From Malus domestica (Eukaryota > Streptophyta > Magnoliopsida > Rosales > Rosaceae), in the NCBI RefSeq assembly GCF_042453785.1, contig NC_091671.1:31463001-31527000 (forward strand): 64,000 bases of DNA. The letters are read 5' to 3'. Positions 9,879 through 21,265 of this stretch are shown here, one piece after another (positions within the stretch are counted from its first letter, which is position 1; each line of letters begins with the position of its first letter). Both the position numbers and the translations under genes were made by a program. Below the pieces are notes generated by a model. That model ran no database searches. It had not been told where the DNA came from and was given only the letters and a program-made list of their open reading frames with translations.

Positions 9879-10525
9879 TTACAACAACAACAACAACAAC
9901 AAAGCCTTTTCCCACTAAGTGGGGTCGGCTATATGAATCCTAGAACGCCATTGCGCTCGGTTTTGTGTCATGTCCTCCGTTAGATCCAAGTACTCAAGTC
10001 TTTTCTTAGGATCTCTTCCAAAGTTTTCCTAGGTCTTCCTCTACCCCTTCGGCCCTGAACCTCTGTCCCATAGTCACATTTTCGAACCGGAACGTCAGCA
10101 GGCCTTCTTTGCACATGTCCAAACCACCGGAACCGATTTTCTCTCATATTTCCTTCAATTTTGGCTACTCCTACTTTACCTCATATATCCTCATTCCCAA
10201 TCTTATCCTTTATCGTGTGCCCATACATCCCACGAAGCATCCTCATCTCCGCTACACCCATTTTGTGTACGTGTTGATGCTTCACCGCCCAACATTCTAT
10301 GCCATACAACATCGCTGGCCTTATTGCCGTCCTATAAAATTTTCCCTTGAGCTTCAGTGGCCTACGACGGTCACACAACACGCCGGATGTACTCTTACAC
10401 TTCATCCATCCAGCTTGTATTCTATGGTTGAGATCTCCATCTAATTCTCCGTTCTCTTGCAAGATAGATCCTAGGTAGCGAAAACGGTCACTTTTTGTGA
10501 TCTTCGCTTGATTGCTCCGGTCATT
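9879..10525 (-). mobile_element. 5'-truncated RTE-type LINE (3' end of the reverse transcriptase ORF)
   Basis: Read on the minus strand this encodes the far C-terminal part of an RTE-clade LINE polyprotein (YLGSILQENGELDGDLNHRI and CWAVKHQHVHKMGVAEMRML motifs), then a short 3' UTR ending at a (TTG)n tail. The tail appears on the plus strand as ACAACAACAACAACAAC at about 9882-9901. The tail is diagnostic of RTE elements. The reading frame is shifted or stopped in the 3' third, so it is a dead fragment. A second copy of the same family is at 58800-59475, and a 45-bp scrap lies at 14537-14585. Confidence 0.85.
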
Positions 10526-11949
10526 AGTGTGGATAAGTATATAAATGGATAGAGATAGGAAAGCAAACACAAGATGTACGTGGTTCACCCAGATTGGCTA
10601 CGTCCACGGAATAGAGGAATTCTCATTAATTGTGAAGGGTTTACACAAGTACATAGGTTCAAGCTCTCCTTTAGTGAGTACAAGTGAATGATTTAGTACA
10701 AATGACATTAGGAAATATTGTGGGAGAATGATCTCGTAACCACGAAACTTCTAAGTACCGGAGTGTGGTATCGTCTTGACTTGCCTTATCTGTCTCATAG
10801 GTAGATGTGACATCTTCTCTGGAAGTACTCTTCCTCCATCCAGGGGTGGTATCTGTAACTGGTGGAGATGCACAAGGTAATGTATCAATTTCACTTGAAG
10901 CTTACTTGTAGTTTCAGGCTTGGTCAAGCGCGATACAAACCATGTAGTAGGAGTCCCCCAAGTCGCCGAGCTAAGGGATCTGCTGAAAGAGGTGACAGAC
11001 AAGGTAAGCAATCAGAGCTCCGGCTGATTGTTCACATTCTCCCTATCTTGCAGGCAGCATGAAGGATAAAGAGAAGAAAAATGAGAAGAGATGATATGGG
11101 ATACTTTTGCTTTTGAAGAAGTAACTTTCCACAGGCTTATTCTTGAACTGGGCTGGAGGGTTTTCTGGTTTCCTCCAGAGTATAAGGCCGACTGAAGAAT
11201 TTGAGGGTCAAAACAAGTCCATCAAATCTAGAGTACGTTCGACCCTGCTGATATGGGATACTTTTGCTTTTGACAGAGTAGTGGATGTATCGGCACGTGT
11301 GCTGTTACGCTTGTCTCCACATGCTTCCTTGTATCCTTCTCACTTGCCCTATCTGTTCCTCAGGCAGATGCGGTATCTTCCCTGGAAGCATAAGATGTTG
11401 AAGATGAGTACTCGAGAGCAATGTTAGGTAAGTAATCAGGTAAGGGGTTCCAGGCAGTCAGTTCCTGGCTGGAAGCTTGATTCCAAGTGCTGACTGATTG
11501 CTCTCTTTCTCCTTGTCTTGCAGGTAAGAACAAGGCCAAAGCAAAAGACAGGGAAAAAGCATGATATGGGATACTCTTGCTTTTAACCCTGATGATATGA
11601 GATATTCTTGCTCTAGTATAGCTTGTTTACAGAGGTATTATCGGGGGGAAAGAAAGCTGAATATTTCGAAAGGCTTCGTTGGGAGTGCCCTCTCAGATAA
11701 GAGAAAGGGTTGAGCATTTTTGCAGGTCTGCCTATCCGTTAGGGATGGAGGTCGACATATATAGGAGTCTCCCTAACATTAAGTAATAATGCTATTCCTT
11801 TACCCTGCTTGGTCATAGCACGGTAGTGGGAGCTGCCAGCTTCACATGTTTTAACTCTGTCAGAGCACTTTGAAAAAGTGGTCTGTGGTATCTGGAAAGC
11901 TGATGTTGCGTGTGAAGATTACAGACAAGCTTTATCCAAGGAGATCCAG

Positions 11950-12985
11950 CTCTTGAAGTTGGGAAAGTGGTGCCTCTTCGGTTTTCGAACAAGCAATCTT
12001 TTCGGGGATCTGGCTCTCGAGATTCAGAGAACGATGCCTCTTCGATTTTTGAGAAAGCAATCATGCTGGGGGTCTGGCTCTCGAGATTCGGAGAGCGGTG
12101 TCTCTTCGATTTTTGCGAAAGTAATCATGTTGGGAGTCTGGCTCTCGAGATTCAAAGGGCGGTGCCTCTTCGATTTTCGAGCAAGCAATCTTGTTGGGAT
12201 TGTTTTCTCGAATGTGAGTAAAGGTTTGGCATGTTTGCTAGTCTACCTTGCCACGAAGCACAGAGGTTGACACACAGGGACTTTCTAATTATCTAGTAGT
12301 GGTACTGTTCCTTTACCCTCTCTTCGATTTTTGAGAAAGTAATCATGTTGGGAGTCTGGCTCTCGAGATTTGGAGGGCGGTGCCTCTTCGATTTTGGAGC
12401 AAGCAATCTTGTTGGGAGTGTTTTCTCGAATGTGAGTAAAGGTTGGGCATGTTTGCTAGTCTACCTTGCCACGAAGCACAAAGGTTGACACACAGGGACT
12501 TTCCAATTATCCAGCAGTGGTACTGTTCCTTTACCCTCTCTTCGATTTTTGAGAAAGTAATCATGTTGGGAGTCTGGCTCTCGAGATTCGGAGGGCGGTG
12601 CCTCTTCGATTTTGGAGCAAGCAATCCTGTTGGGAGTGTTTTCTCGAATGTGAGTAAAGGTTGGGCATGTTTGCTAGTCTACCTTGCCACGAAGCATAGA
12701 GGTTGACACACCGGGACTTTCCAATTATCCAGCAGTGGTACTGTTCCTTTACCCTCTCTTCGATTTTTGAGAAAGTAATCATGTTGGGAGTCTGGCTCTC
12801 GAGATTCGGAGGGCGGTGCCTCTTCGATTTTGGAGCAAGCAATCCTGTTGGGAGTGTTTTCTCGAATGTGAGTAAAGGTTGGGCATGTTTGCTAGTCTAC
12901 CTTGCCACGAAGCATAGAGGTTGACACACCGGGACTTTCCAATTATCCAGCAGTGGTACTGTTCCTTTACCCTTGTGGGTAATAA
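11950..12985 (+). repeat. Tandem array with nested 65-bp and 218-bp periods
   Basis: From 11950 to about 12240, units of 60-70 bp repeat, each with (T)CTTCGATTTT, AAGCAATC, CTGGCTCTCGAGATTC and GGCGGTG blocks. From 12102 on they are organised in a higher-order period: the block TCTTCGATTT starts at 12102, 12321, 12539 and 12757, i.e. 219, 218 and 218 bp apart. The last two 218-bp units are almost identical, so amplification is recent. The array stops near 12975. Confidence 0.92.
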
Positions 12986-13282
12986 TATGGTAGCTAGACC
13001 TTCAAAATTTATGTGTCTAAACTTTGTTAGTGTTGTTTCTTTGCAATTCTTTTACCCTTCTTGGTCAGAGCGATGTAGCGGGAGCTGCAAGCTTCACGTG
13101 TCTCAACTTTGTTAGAGAACTTTGGCAAAGTTATCTGTGGTACCCATGAGTTACTGTTGCGTGTGGGAAGTGGGTGATTGAACAGTACGATTCATGTGCT
13201 TTCTACTTCGCCAGAAATCTTCGACAGAATGCCCATAATTTCCGCAAAGCTGAGTGTGCGTGTGACAGGTGCTGACAAGGCT

Positions 13283-13462
13283 GGAAAAGTAGGTGCCTCT
13301 TCGATTTCTGAGATCGGCCCTCGTGGTCTCTTAGCAGCCCAGCTTTTGAGAAAGCAAGCCTCTTCGATTTCTGAGATCGGCCTTCGTGGTCTTTGAGCAG
13401 CCCAGCTTTTGAGAAAGCAAACGCCTCTTCGATTTCTGAGCAGGCGCCTCTTCGATTTCTGA
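13283..13462 (+). repeat. Second tandem array, ~65-bp units
   Basis: GCCTCTTCGATTTCTGAG recurs at about 13295, 13359, 13421 and 13445, with two full units of 62-65 bp and two short ones. The units share the CTCTTCGATTT core with the first array, so both arrays descend from one motif. Confidence 0.85.
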
Positions 13463-13601
13463 AGCTTCGTCGAGTGCAGATTTTTATAGGGGCTGACATT
13501 AAGTTCAAAAGCACACTTGAATATCCACCAGTAGAAGCTCCATTCTTGCACTTCTAAGATCTTGATTTGTCCGACCTCTTCTCTCTTCAACACCTTTGAA
13601 A

Positions 13602-14276
13602 ATGTCTGGCCCCTCCGACCGTCGTTTTGACTTGAACCTTGTTGAAGAGGCAGCCCCGCCTTCTCCAGACAACATATAGCGCCCATCCTTCGTCTCCCCT
13701 ACTGGTCCTCTTACCGTTGGGGATTCCGTGATGAAGAATGATATGACCGCTGCGGTGGTGGCCAGGAACCTTCTCACTCCCAAAGATAACAGACTACTTT
13801 CCAAACGGTCTGATGAGTTGGCTGTTAAGGATTCTCTGGCTCTCAGTGTTCAGTGTGCAGGTTCTGTGTCTAATATGGCCCAACGCTTATTTGCTCGAAC
13901 CCGCCAAGTTGAATCATTGGCGGCTGAAGTGATGAGTCTCAAACAGGAGATTAGAGGGCTCAAACATGAGAATAAACAGTTGCACCGGCTCGCACATGAC
14001 TATGCTACAAACATGAAGAGGAAACTTGACCAGATGAAGGAATCTGATGGTCAGGTTTTACTTGATCATCAGAGATTTGTGGGTTTGTTCCAAAGGCATT
14101 TATTGCCTTCGTCTTCTGGGGCTGTACCGCGTAATGAAGCTCCAAATGATCAACCTCTGATGCCTCCTCCTTCTAGGGTTTTGTTCAGTACTGAGGCTCC
14201 GAATGATCCCCCTCCGGTGCCTTCTCTTTCTGGGGCTCTACCGACTGCTGAGACTTCTCCTAAGCAACCTTTGTGA
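13602..14276 (+). pseudogene. Coiled-coil protein of the LARD-like element, interrupted by one stop
   Basis: A 225-codon frame runs from ATG 13602 to TGA 14276 with one TAG at 13677-13679 (codon 26). Without that stop the product would be ~224 residues: a short acidic, Pro-rich N-terminus, a predicted coiled coil at about residues 100-150 (heptad-like ESLAAEVMSLKQEIRGLKHE), and a Pro/Ser-rich tail with three imperfect ~20-residue repeats (SSSGAVPRNEAPNDQP type). A 182-codon ORF from 13728 remains. A possible TATA (TTTTTATAGG) lies near 13482. I recall similar predicted proteins being abundant in Rosaceae genomes, but no function is known to me. It may be gag-like or a domesticated structural protein; that is a guess. 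Confidence 0.6.
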
Positions 14277-14536
14277 ATGCTCCCTCTTGTTTGTTTATTT
14301 TGACTCAAGTATATGTACATATTTGTAACTTATCGGGGATATCAATAAATAAGCTTTCCTTCATTTCAACGTATTGTGTTAAATACACCAAAGCCTTCTT
14401 CGCTAAGTTCTTTGAATTTTCTTTTGTTGAAGCTTGTATGTTGAAGCTTTGTGAGTGGAGCATGTAGGTTGAGGTAGTGTTCCCTTAATTTCCCGAGTGA
14501 GGAAAACTTCTCGGTTGGAGACTTGGAAAATCCAAG

Positions 14537-14585
14537 TCACTGAGTGGGATCGGCTATATGAATCTTAGAACGCCATTGTGTTCTG
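14537..14585 (-). mobile_element. Scrap of RTE LINE 3' end
   Basis: CACTGAGTGGGATCGGCTAT and the following bases match the 3'-UTR of the RTE LINE at about 9915-9958 in the same orientation. The CAA tail is missing. It abuts the end of the coiled-coil element, so it may be part of that composite element rather than a separate insertion. Confidence 0.65.
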
Positions 14586-14658
14586 TCCTGCTACAAAAAT
14601 AATACCATATTTCATCTTGGGAAACCCGTTCCAATTCTCACTTACAAATTCACAGTAA

Positions 14659-14821
14659 AGGTCGTACCCAGTGCACAAGGCTCCCGCTTTACGCAGGGTC
14701 TGGGAGAGGTGAATGTCGGCTAGCCTTACCCCCATTTATGGAGAGGCTGCTCCCAAGTCTCGAACCCGAGACCTACCGCTCATGAGCGAAGGCACTTGCC
14801 ATCTCACCAAGTGCAACCTCT
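14659..14821 (-). mobile_element. Au-type SINE with 21-bp target duplications
   Basis: The minus strand starts GAGGTTGCACTTGGTGAGAT and carries a tRNA-like RNA polymerase III B box (GGTTCGAGACT, complement of 14754-14764 region). It ends with the Au-SINE-like block GCGGGAGCCTTGTGCACTGG and a short T run. The element is 163 bp, typical for Au SINEs. Exact 21-bp direct repeats flank it at 14638-14658 and 14822-14842, as expected from LINE-mediated insertion. The near-perfect duplication suggests a recent insertion. Confidence 0.93.
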
Positions 14822-14842
14822 TCACTTACAAATTCACAGTAA

Positions 14843-17800
14843 CAAATAATTATTTTAAACTATCAAATTGAGCAAGCCATAGTGCCGTGTAGAACTGCAT
14901 CTTGCAAGTTATTCTCCTGGTTGTATATATCATTCTCAGAGTCAACAATTTTATCATATAATGTTTACCCAAACTTGGAATTCAGGAAATGACCATTGAT
15001 TTGAAAAATGTAAAGCTAGGAAAAGTTGAAATAATTATCAAAACATCTACAAAAAATTAAAGAAAATAAGTGGAAAAACTTCTGAAACCATAACCAGCTA
15101 CTTCTGAAATCACTCTGCAATGATTGCACAATCTCATTAAGCTATGGGATTGTTGTATCCAGATAATTGCAAGAATTGACAGACAAAAAAGGTCAAAAGA
15201 AAACAAAGTGACCGAGAACTCTATCACGAACGAAAAAAGGAAGGGTAAAAAACTAATACAAATGGACATAAACATCAAACGCTGAAATTTTCTTTACCAA
15301 TGCGCCAAGAACATTCATGTGGTCAACCAGATCCAATTATAATCATACAACAATTCAGATATCTAGAGAATTTTAAAGTGATTAGATAAAGAATATGATT
15401 AATGAAACTGACAATTTTATAATTCCGAGAGCTGGACAGTGTTTACGAAGAGATAGTTACATCAGAAACAAACATATGATACAAGCTCAAATCCCTCTTA
15501 AATTGGTGCAAGAAAAGGTATGACCTCATGCTGAAGTTTGGAAGATCACAGCACTCATAGGTAAAGGGGATCAACAACGAAATCAAAGTTCCCTCATTCC
15601 ATACCAAAATCGAGTCTGATTGTAGCTTGCAATTATGCATTCTAATAAAAATGTGAAGGAATGGAAATAATTTTTCAGACGACACAATTTTGCAATTACA
15701 TTATGAAATTTCTTGGAATTTTTCCCTCTTTCAGAATAAATCTTTTGTTGACTAGTAAGTAATAATCTTGCTTGCTGGATGAAGTGAAAATAATTAAAAC
15801 AACGTAAAAGTAGTGATAGATCTAGAAAGAACTCACCGATAACAATAACCCTTCAGGCCACGTTTTGCAAAGAGACGGGAAAATTTGTTTTCCTGAGCAA
15901 GGGAGAAAGAAACAGATAACTTATAAAGCACACAACCAACAAAGTTTCTCACTACCTGGCAATCGAAGCTTTCATGCATTGCAACAAGTGGTAGGTGAAA
16001 CGAGATTAGCTGATTAGGTAGCGAGAATCCTGAGAAAATAAAGGGTACCGATACATTTCCATATTACTCATTCATCCCACTCCCGTAATGAGCCAATCTT
16101 TCGGATTCTTTTCTTAACCTTGTTGTGCTACTTACACAGTAAACAACTTGTTACCCTTTGTGATAATAGTGACTAATATATCCAACAAATTACTCTAAAT
16201 ACGATGAATGCTATAACATTGTGCAGAAACAATTTTGTAATAGTTATTCATTCAAGTATTATGTATAAGAAATGCAATGCTTGTTTATACTGTGTAACTC
16301 ATACTCATATCTTAGCATGGTTTTACCAATGCCAAGGTCGAGATAATTTCTGCCACGATATGAAATGCTTGTAAGCTATGTTCATTGCTAAATTAATTTT
16401 TTATTGACAAAGTTCTAACGTTACCATTCACTTCTGGTTGGACATGGGCTTATGCTGATGTTTTCACTTGAATTTCAACTTTTCTGTCGTCTTCATATTT
16501 AGTATTCTCACAAATCGCATAGAGAAATTTTCTGTCATGATCATTGCCTTCATAAGCCATTGCAAGTCACATTCTTTAACTTTCTTTTATTTCCTTCATT
16601 TCTACAGAAATAAAACAAATTCAACAAACAAAATTATTCCACCATTGGCCTCACCTAACAAAAGACCACACACCACAAGGCCGAACATATCATTGAAAGG
16701 AATGTCCATATGCAATGACCTATAGAACAGATGAAATAAACATGGAGAGGTTGCCACCATTGAAAAATCTCTCTGTGAAAAATTTGGGGTAACAAAAAAT
16801 TTCTCTACATCCTTGTAAAGAACAAAAGAAAAATGACCATTCATGTTAGTAACAGGCATATCTTTTGTAATGATGTACCGAAATTAAGTAATTAAACATG
16901 GATCAATTCTTATTCGCCTGCTATAAAAGACAGTGATCAGTTTTTCACAAACCCAAGAAACAAAATTGATGAAATAAATGCTACTGTTCATGCATGGTTG
17001 CTTACAACAAATCAGCTGCTCATGATAAATATACGATTCACTTGGCATGAGCCAATTGAAGTCATAGTAGGAGAGGCATCAAATCATGACTATAAAGTAA
17101 CGACGGGGTTTCTGCTAGTAGTAAGATTGACATCCATAGCTTATAACTCATAAACTCATCGACTCGTTACAGAAATCAACAGTAAGACTCATTCAAACGC
17201 AATTACATGTTACATCGCTACCGCATAAAGCCTTCCACAGTAAAGTGAATCCCATGGTTAGACTGGATGATAGATTATACAAAAGATAAGGACTTTGAAT
17301 GTACATTTTCTTCAAAAAGGGAAGCTTGAATCGAATCCTTTAATTTTCATCCAACCTAACAAAAATCCATTTCTTTACTCTAAATTACTTTCTGTTTCAT
17401 TTTCTGTATGTCTTATCAATTTAGGAACCAAATAACTAGCCTCTTAACTCAACCAAAACCGAAATCCTCTTATCCTGCAGAATTTAGGAAACAGACCCAA
17501 CTGAAATAAGAAAAATGGGTATAATCCATCATATGAATTAAACACTGCCATTAAATTTAATAATGGTAAAAAAACTACTAAACTTTGTGGGTTCCCATTG
17601 TTCATATATTTGTTCTCTTTCCAATTTTCTGCATTGGATGATCATACAAGACCAATATACATTACAAAAAATACGAAATTCAAAAATATAAATCTAAATT
17701 GAGAAACAATATAATACTTAGACCTTCCCCGTTTCACAAAAGAGCAGAATTTTGCAGTAACTGAAGAAACGGCAGGTAAAAAAGGTAAAAATTAAATTGA

Positions 17801-18312
17801 ATTTTGAATTTACCTGTGCAAAGAAAAGGTGAAAATTGTATCCCCTGGCCTGTGCAAAATTGCCATGGAGGGCACCACAGAGAATTTTGATAGGCATAGA
17901 ACTGAAGCATTGAATTTACAGAAAAAAAGTGGAGAAGGAGACATATGTATGTATGTATGTATGTAAGTATGTTGTAATGTCAGTAGTTTGGAGGTAGCAG
18001 ACAAATAGCAGTTTCTGCAGCTGCAGCTGCAGGAGGCTGAGGCTGCTGCTGCTGCCGCCGCCGCCGCTGTCCATAAAAATTTGAAAACACCATTGGGTTG
18101 GGTTGGGTTCTCCCTCGGTCTGAACCCGGTCCTTTAGTTATTGTATCGGGTCAACCTGATTTTGGGTTAGTTTTAATTAGGACCACGCTTTGACCACTGT
18201 GTGAATTTTGTTCAGTAAAACACGATGATTAAAATAGATTTTAAGTAAAAAGTGATCCTTTTCCGTCCCGGTGCATTTAGTACGTGGGATGGAACGGACG
18301 TGTTCCTTTTCC
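14843..18312. other. 3.5 kb without a recognised gene; a few minus-strand exon-like pieces
   Basis: No protein family is recognisable. The minus strand has weak hints of a spliced transcript. A GC-rich leader-like stretch at about 18074-17814 has a CAG|GTAAAT donor at 17814; its ATG ORF closes after ~48 codons, beyond a (TACA)n microsatellite at 17944-17972. A 58-bp piece at 15838-15896 is flanked by TTGCTCAG acceptor-like and CG|GTGAGT donor-like sites. An open tail lies at 14960-14870. The pieces cannot be joined with confidence, so this could be a long non-coding or highly diverged gene, or chance. The rest is AT-rich and featureless. Confidence 0.25.
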
Positions 18313-18315
18313 TTA

Positions 18316-18636
18316 GGTATTGTTTGGTATGCAGACAGGACGGGACGGGACGAAACGGAATGTGACGGGACGAGATGGGACAGGATGGGATGGAATGGAG
18401 AGTGAGTAAAGATGCACTCGGATGAAAACAAGGAGGAAGAAGAAGGAGATAGAGAGGTTATAATTTTGTGTTCCACGGATGTAGAATGAGTTGTTCCAGG
18501 GGGTGAGGTGGAATAAAAATTCACCCAAAACTCATCATGTGGAACAGCGCGTTCCACCCGTTTTAGGCGCACCAAACGTAAGACGGAACGCCTCGTCCTA
18601 CTCCGTTCCGTCTCATCCCACGTACCAAACGATACC
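18316..18636. repeat. 321-bp palindromic, MITE-like structure at the Harbinger left end
   Basis: It begins GGTATTGTTTGGTATGCAGA and ends with the inverted form GTACCAAACGATACC at 18622-18636. Both termini run inward into GGGACG/GGAACG-rich repeats. The outside trinucleotides are TTA (left) and TAA (right), which do not match as direct repeats. It may be a Tourist-like MITE inserted at, or derived from, the end of the larger transposon. Confidence 0.7.
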
Positions 18637-19035
18637 TAAAATTATGTGGAACGCGTGTCCCACGGAACGAAAATGGGTTAAATTTTGATTATCCCTCCCC
18701 CCTGGAATGGGTTTTTCCATCCCGTGAAACACAAAAATCATAAAATTTAAGACAAAAATACCCCTTAACTTTTTCAATATTTACACCTAAATCATACAAC
18801 AAACCCTATTCTTCCTCTTCATCTTCGCTGCCGCAAGTTCTACATCTTCCTCTTCTCTGCCTCAAGTTCTATCATCTTCCTCTTCTCTGCTGCTGAAGTT
18901 CTTCATCCATGCATCTCCCCTTCGCAACCTTCCTCCTCATCCTGTTCCGTGTGCCTCTACGTGAACTTCTCTGCATCTCCGTTCCAAGTTCAATCTGTAT
19001 TTAGAGGTATCTCTCTATCTGGATTCATTTTTTTT

Positions 19036-19245
19036 CAGTGTTCAAGTTTCAATTTTTATGTGCTGAAATCTACAAATCTGATGTCTTTGGGTTCTATTGG
19101 ATTGGATTATGTTTTGGATTTTCCTCTGTTGGATTTTTTTCAGTGTTCAAGTTTCGATTTTTATGTGCTGAAATCTACAAATCTGATGTCTTTGGGTTAT
19201 GTTGGATTGGATTTTGTTGGATCGATCATGAGTAGCTGAATAAGT
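19036..19245 (+). repeat. 105-bp tandem duplication inside the Harbinger element
   Basis: CAGTGTTCAAGTTTC begins at 19036 and again at 19141. The two copies share TTTTTATGTGCTGAAATC and the following block with few differences, in non-coding sequence upstream of the transposase. Confidence 0.85.
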
Positions 19246-19961
19246 GTGTATATAAATGCTTAAAGAGGAAATAGAAGGAAAAATAAAAATTTAGGTTGTG
19301 AAATTGTTAAGTTGGGGTTGGAAGCATGTCATGCAGTACAATTATGAAACTTTTTAAGAACAAGTGAATAATACAAATTAATTACCTGGGCTCCCGTAAG
19401 AATGGCTAGGTCCTGCAAATTTGCCTTCCTGTTTTCTCCAAATCCAGGGACTTTAATAATTGCACAAACCTTCAAACCCACCAACAGAATCATATCAGGA
19501 CAATGAAATAAAAGTTAGTTAACACTTTTTAACAGTGGAAACAGTTAGTATACAACAAAAATATAAACATCACCTTAATTCCAGCACGAAGCTTGTTTAT
19601 AATAAGTGTTGCTAGAGAAGAGAATTAGGCCAACACAACAATGGAAGCGTGTCATGCAGTGCAATAAGCAACAACAATTCCAAATCTTTTTCATTTGTGT
19701 GGGTCACCAAACTATGTTTTTTATTTGCAATTTACTTATTTGCAATTTACTCTTTGTGGTTCACAATATATCATCCCAGGTTTTAGTTTGGACACTTTTA
19801 TCATTATCAATTCCTATTAGGGTTCTTTCGATGTTTCTGAAAAATATAGTATCATATTTTGATTCATTCAATAATTGAATCCTACGTATCTTTTTTTTTC
19901 ATGTGAAGGTTTGGACGAATATGAGACTCAATTCTTTCTTCTTTTGAACGTTTGGATTATA

Positions 19962-21265
19962 ATGGCACAAGTCTTTAGTATGAATTGCCAATTGTTGAGG
20001 TATAGACAACAACAAAGGAGACAACAGGAAAGAGGTAGTTTAGAGCAAAGAACATTTGTTAGACTTCATATTAGGAGAGAGGAAATAAATCGTATTACGC
20101 AATTGAGTGATACTAACTGTTTGTGGGAGCTGCAAATGGATAGGAATGCATTTGCAGTTTTATGTGATTTACTACAAACTTGTGGTGGGTTGGTAGATGA
20201 TGGTCATGTTACAATAGAGGAGCAAGTTGCTACTTTTGTTAACATATTAGCTCACCACAATAAAAACAGGTCAATGCAAGTTAGATTCATTAGGTCTGGT
20301 GAAACTATTAGTCGGTATATTCGCAGAGTATTGCGTGCGTTACTCAATTTGCAAGAAGTGTTGTTTGCAAAACCACCCATATCCCAGAGGATTGCACATA
20401 ATCGAGATGGAAATGCTTTAAGGTAAGTATCATAGTAAAATCATTAATAACATAATTATTTGTAGTTGGTAATTAATATAGGTTTTTCTTTTGTCTAGGG
20501 TTGCTTAGGAGTGCTAGATGGAACATACATAGGGGTCACTGTGCCTGAGGTCGATAGACCAAGATATAGAACAACGAACGGTCATATAGCAACTAATGTG
20601 TTAGGCGTATGCACACATGACCTCAAATTCGTATATGTGTTATCCGGTTGCGAGAGATCAGCTACTGATTCGAGAGTTCTTGGTGATGTTGTTACTGGAG
20701 CTAATGGCCTCAAGGTCCTAACTGGTAAGATAGACAAGACTCAATATTCTTCCTTACCTTTGTTGGCAACAACTAAAATTTATTATAAACTAATGTAGGT
20801 ACATACTATTTGGTTGATTCCGGATATACGAATGGTGAGGGTTTTCTGGCACCGTATAGAGGCACTAGATACCATTTGCAAGAGTAGGAAGGCAATGCAC
20901 GTGCACCTATGAATCATGAAGAATATTTTAATATGAAACACTCATGTGCTAGGAATGTCATTGAGAGATGTTTTTGGCCTCCTCAAAAGACGTTGTGCTA
21001 TCTTGCGAAGTCCTTCCTACTATCCAATCAAGATTCAGGGACGAATGATTACTGCATGTAGTTTACTTCATAATTTTATTAGAATGTACATGGCGGTTAA
21101 TCCTGAGGAAATGCAAGGCTTGCATTTGATGAATTGCCTATAGGGGAAGATTTACTAGAAGTATTAGCCTACATTGAAACTGTTGAGTCAAGCCAAACAT
21201 GGATTCAATGGAGGGATGATCTTGCAAGAGAAATATATGATGAGTGGAGAGGAAGGAGGGCTTGA
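19962..21265 (+). pseudogene. PIF/Harbinger transposase (HARBI1-like), broken
   Basis: ATG 19962 opens a HARBI1-like N-terminal region that ends at a donor near 20423. After a ~75-bp intron the DDE nuclease core starts (LDGTYIGV), and after another intron (about 20727-20797) it continues ([20 protein letters not shown]). Later parts are the ERxFGLLKRR block and a C-terminal tail ending at TGA 21263-21265. Lesions are a TAG after HLQE near 20886, an extra base in the GAGAGATGTTTTTGGCC stretch near 20972, and a shift near 21130. It probably no longer makes active enzyme. The family normally cuts and pastes Harbinger elements by recognising the termini together with the Myb-like partner. Confidence 0.88.

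Larger units (their letters stand above)
10526..14536 (+). mobile_element. Unclassified repeat element (LARD-like) with tandem arrays and a coiled-coil ORF
   Basis: This ~4-kb block has the look of one repetitive unit: a transcript-like 5' region, two tandem arrays and a single plus-strand ORF for a coiled-coil protein. Diverged duplicated segments (about 10750-11080 and 11310-11560) both contain exon-like sequence ending in an intron with a TCTTGCAG acceptor. The phrase GATATGGGATACT-TTGCTTTT recurs at about 11092, 11249, 11563 and in decayed form at 11592. I found no reverse transcriptase, transposase, LTR pair or target duplication, so class and limits are inferred. It resembles large non-autonomous retroelement derivatives in which a gag-like gene is retained. 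Confidence 0.5.

Noticed and set aside
10181-10588. 135-codon minus-strand ORF as a host gene
   Set aside because: Its sequence is the C-terminal part of an RTE LINE and the 5' third is unrelated flank; it lacks a complete protein.
12343-12924. Several overlapping 70-95-codon ORFs on both strands
   Set aside because: They repeat with the 218-bp period and are by-products of the tandem array.
14659-14821. tRNA gene on the minus strand
   Set aside because: Only the B box and a tRNA-like head are present; the length, the 3' block and the 21-bp duplications show a SINE.
18177-18575. 132-codon minus-strand ORF
   Set aside because: It lies in the Harbinger GGGACG/GGAACG terminal repeats; the Ser/Pro/Val-rich peptide is a repeat translation.
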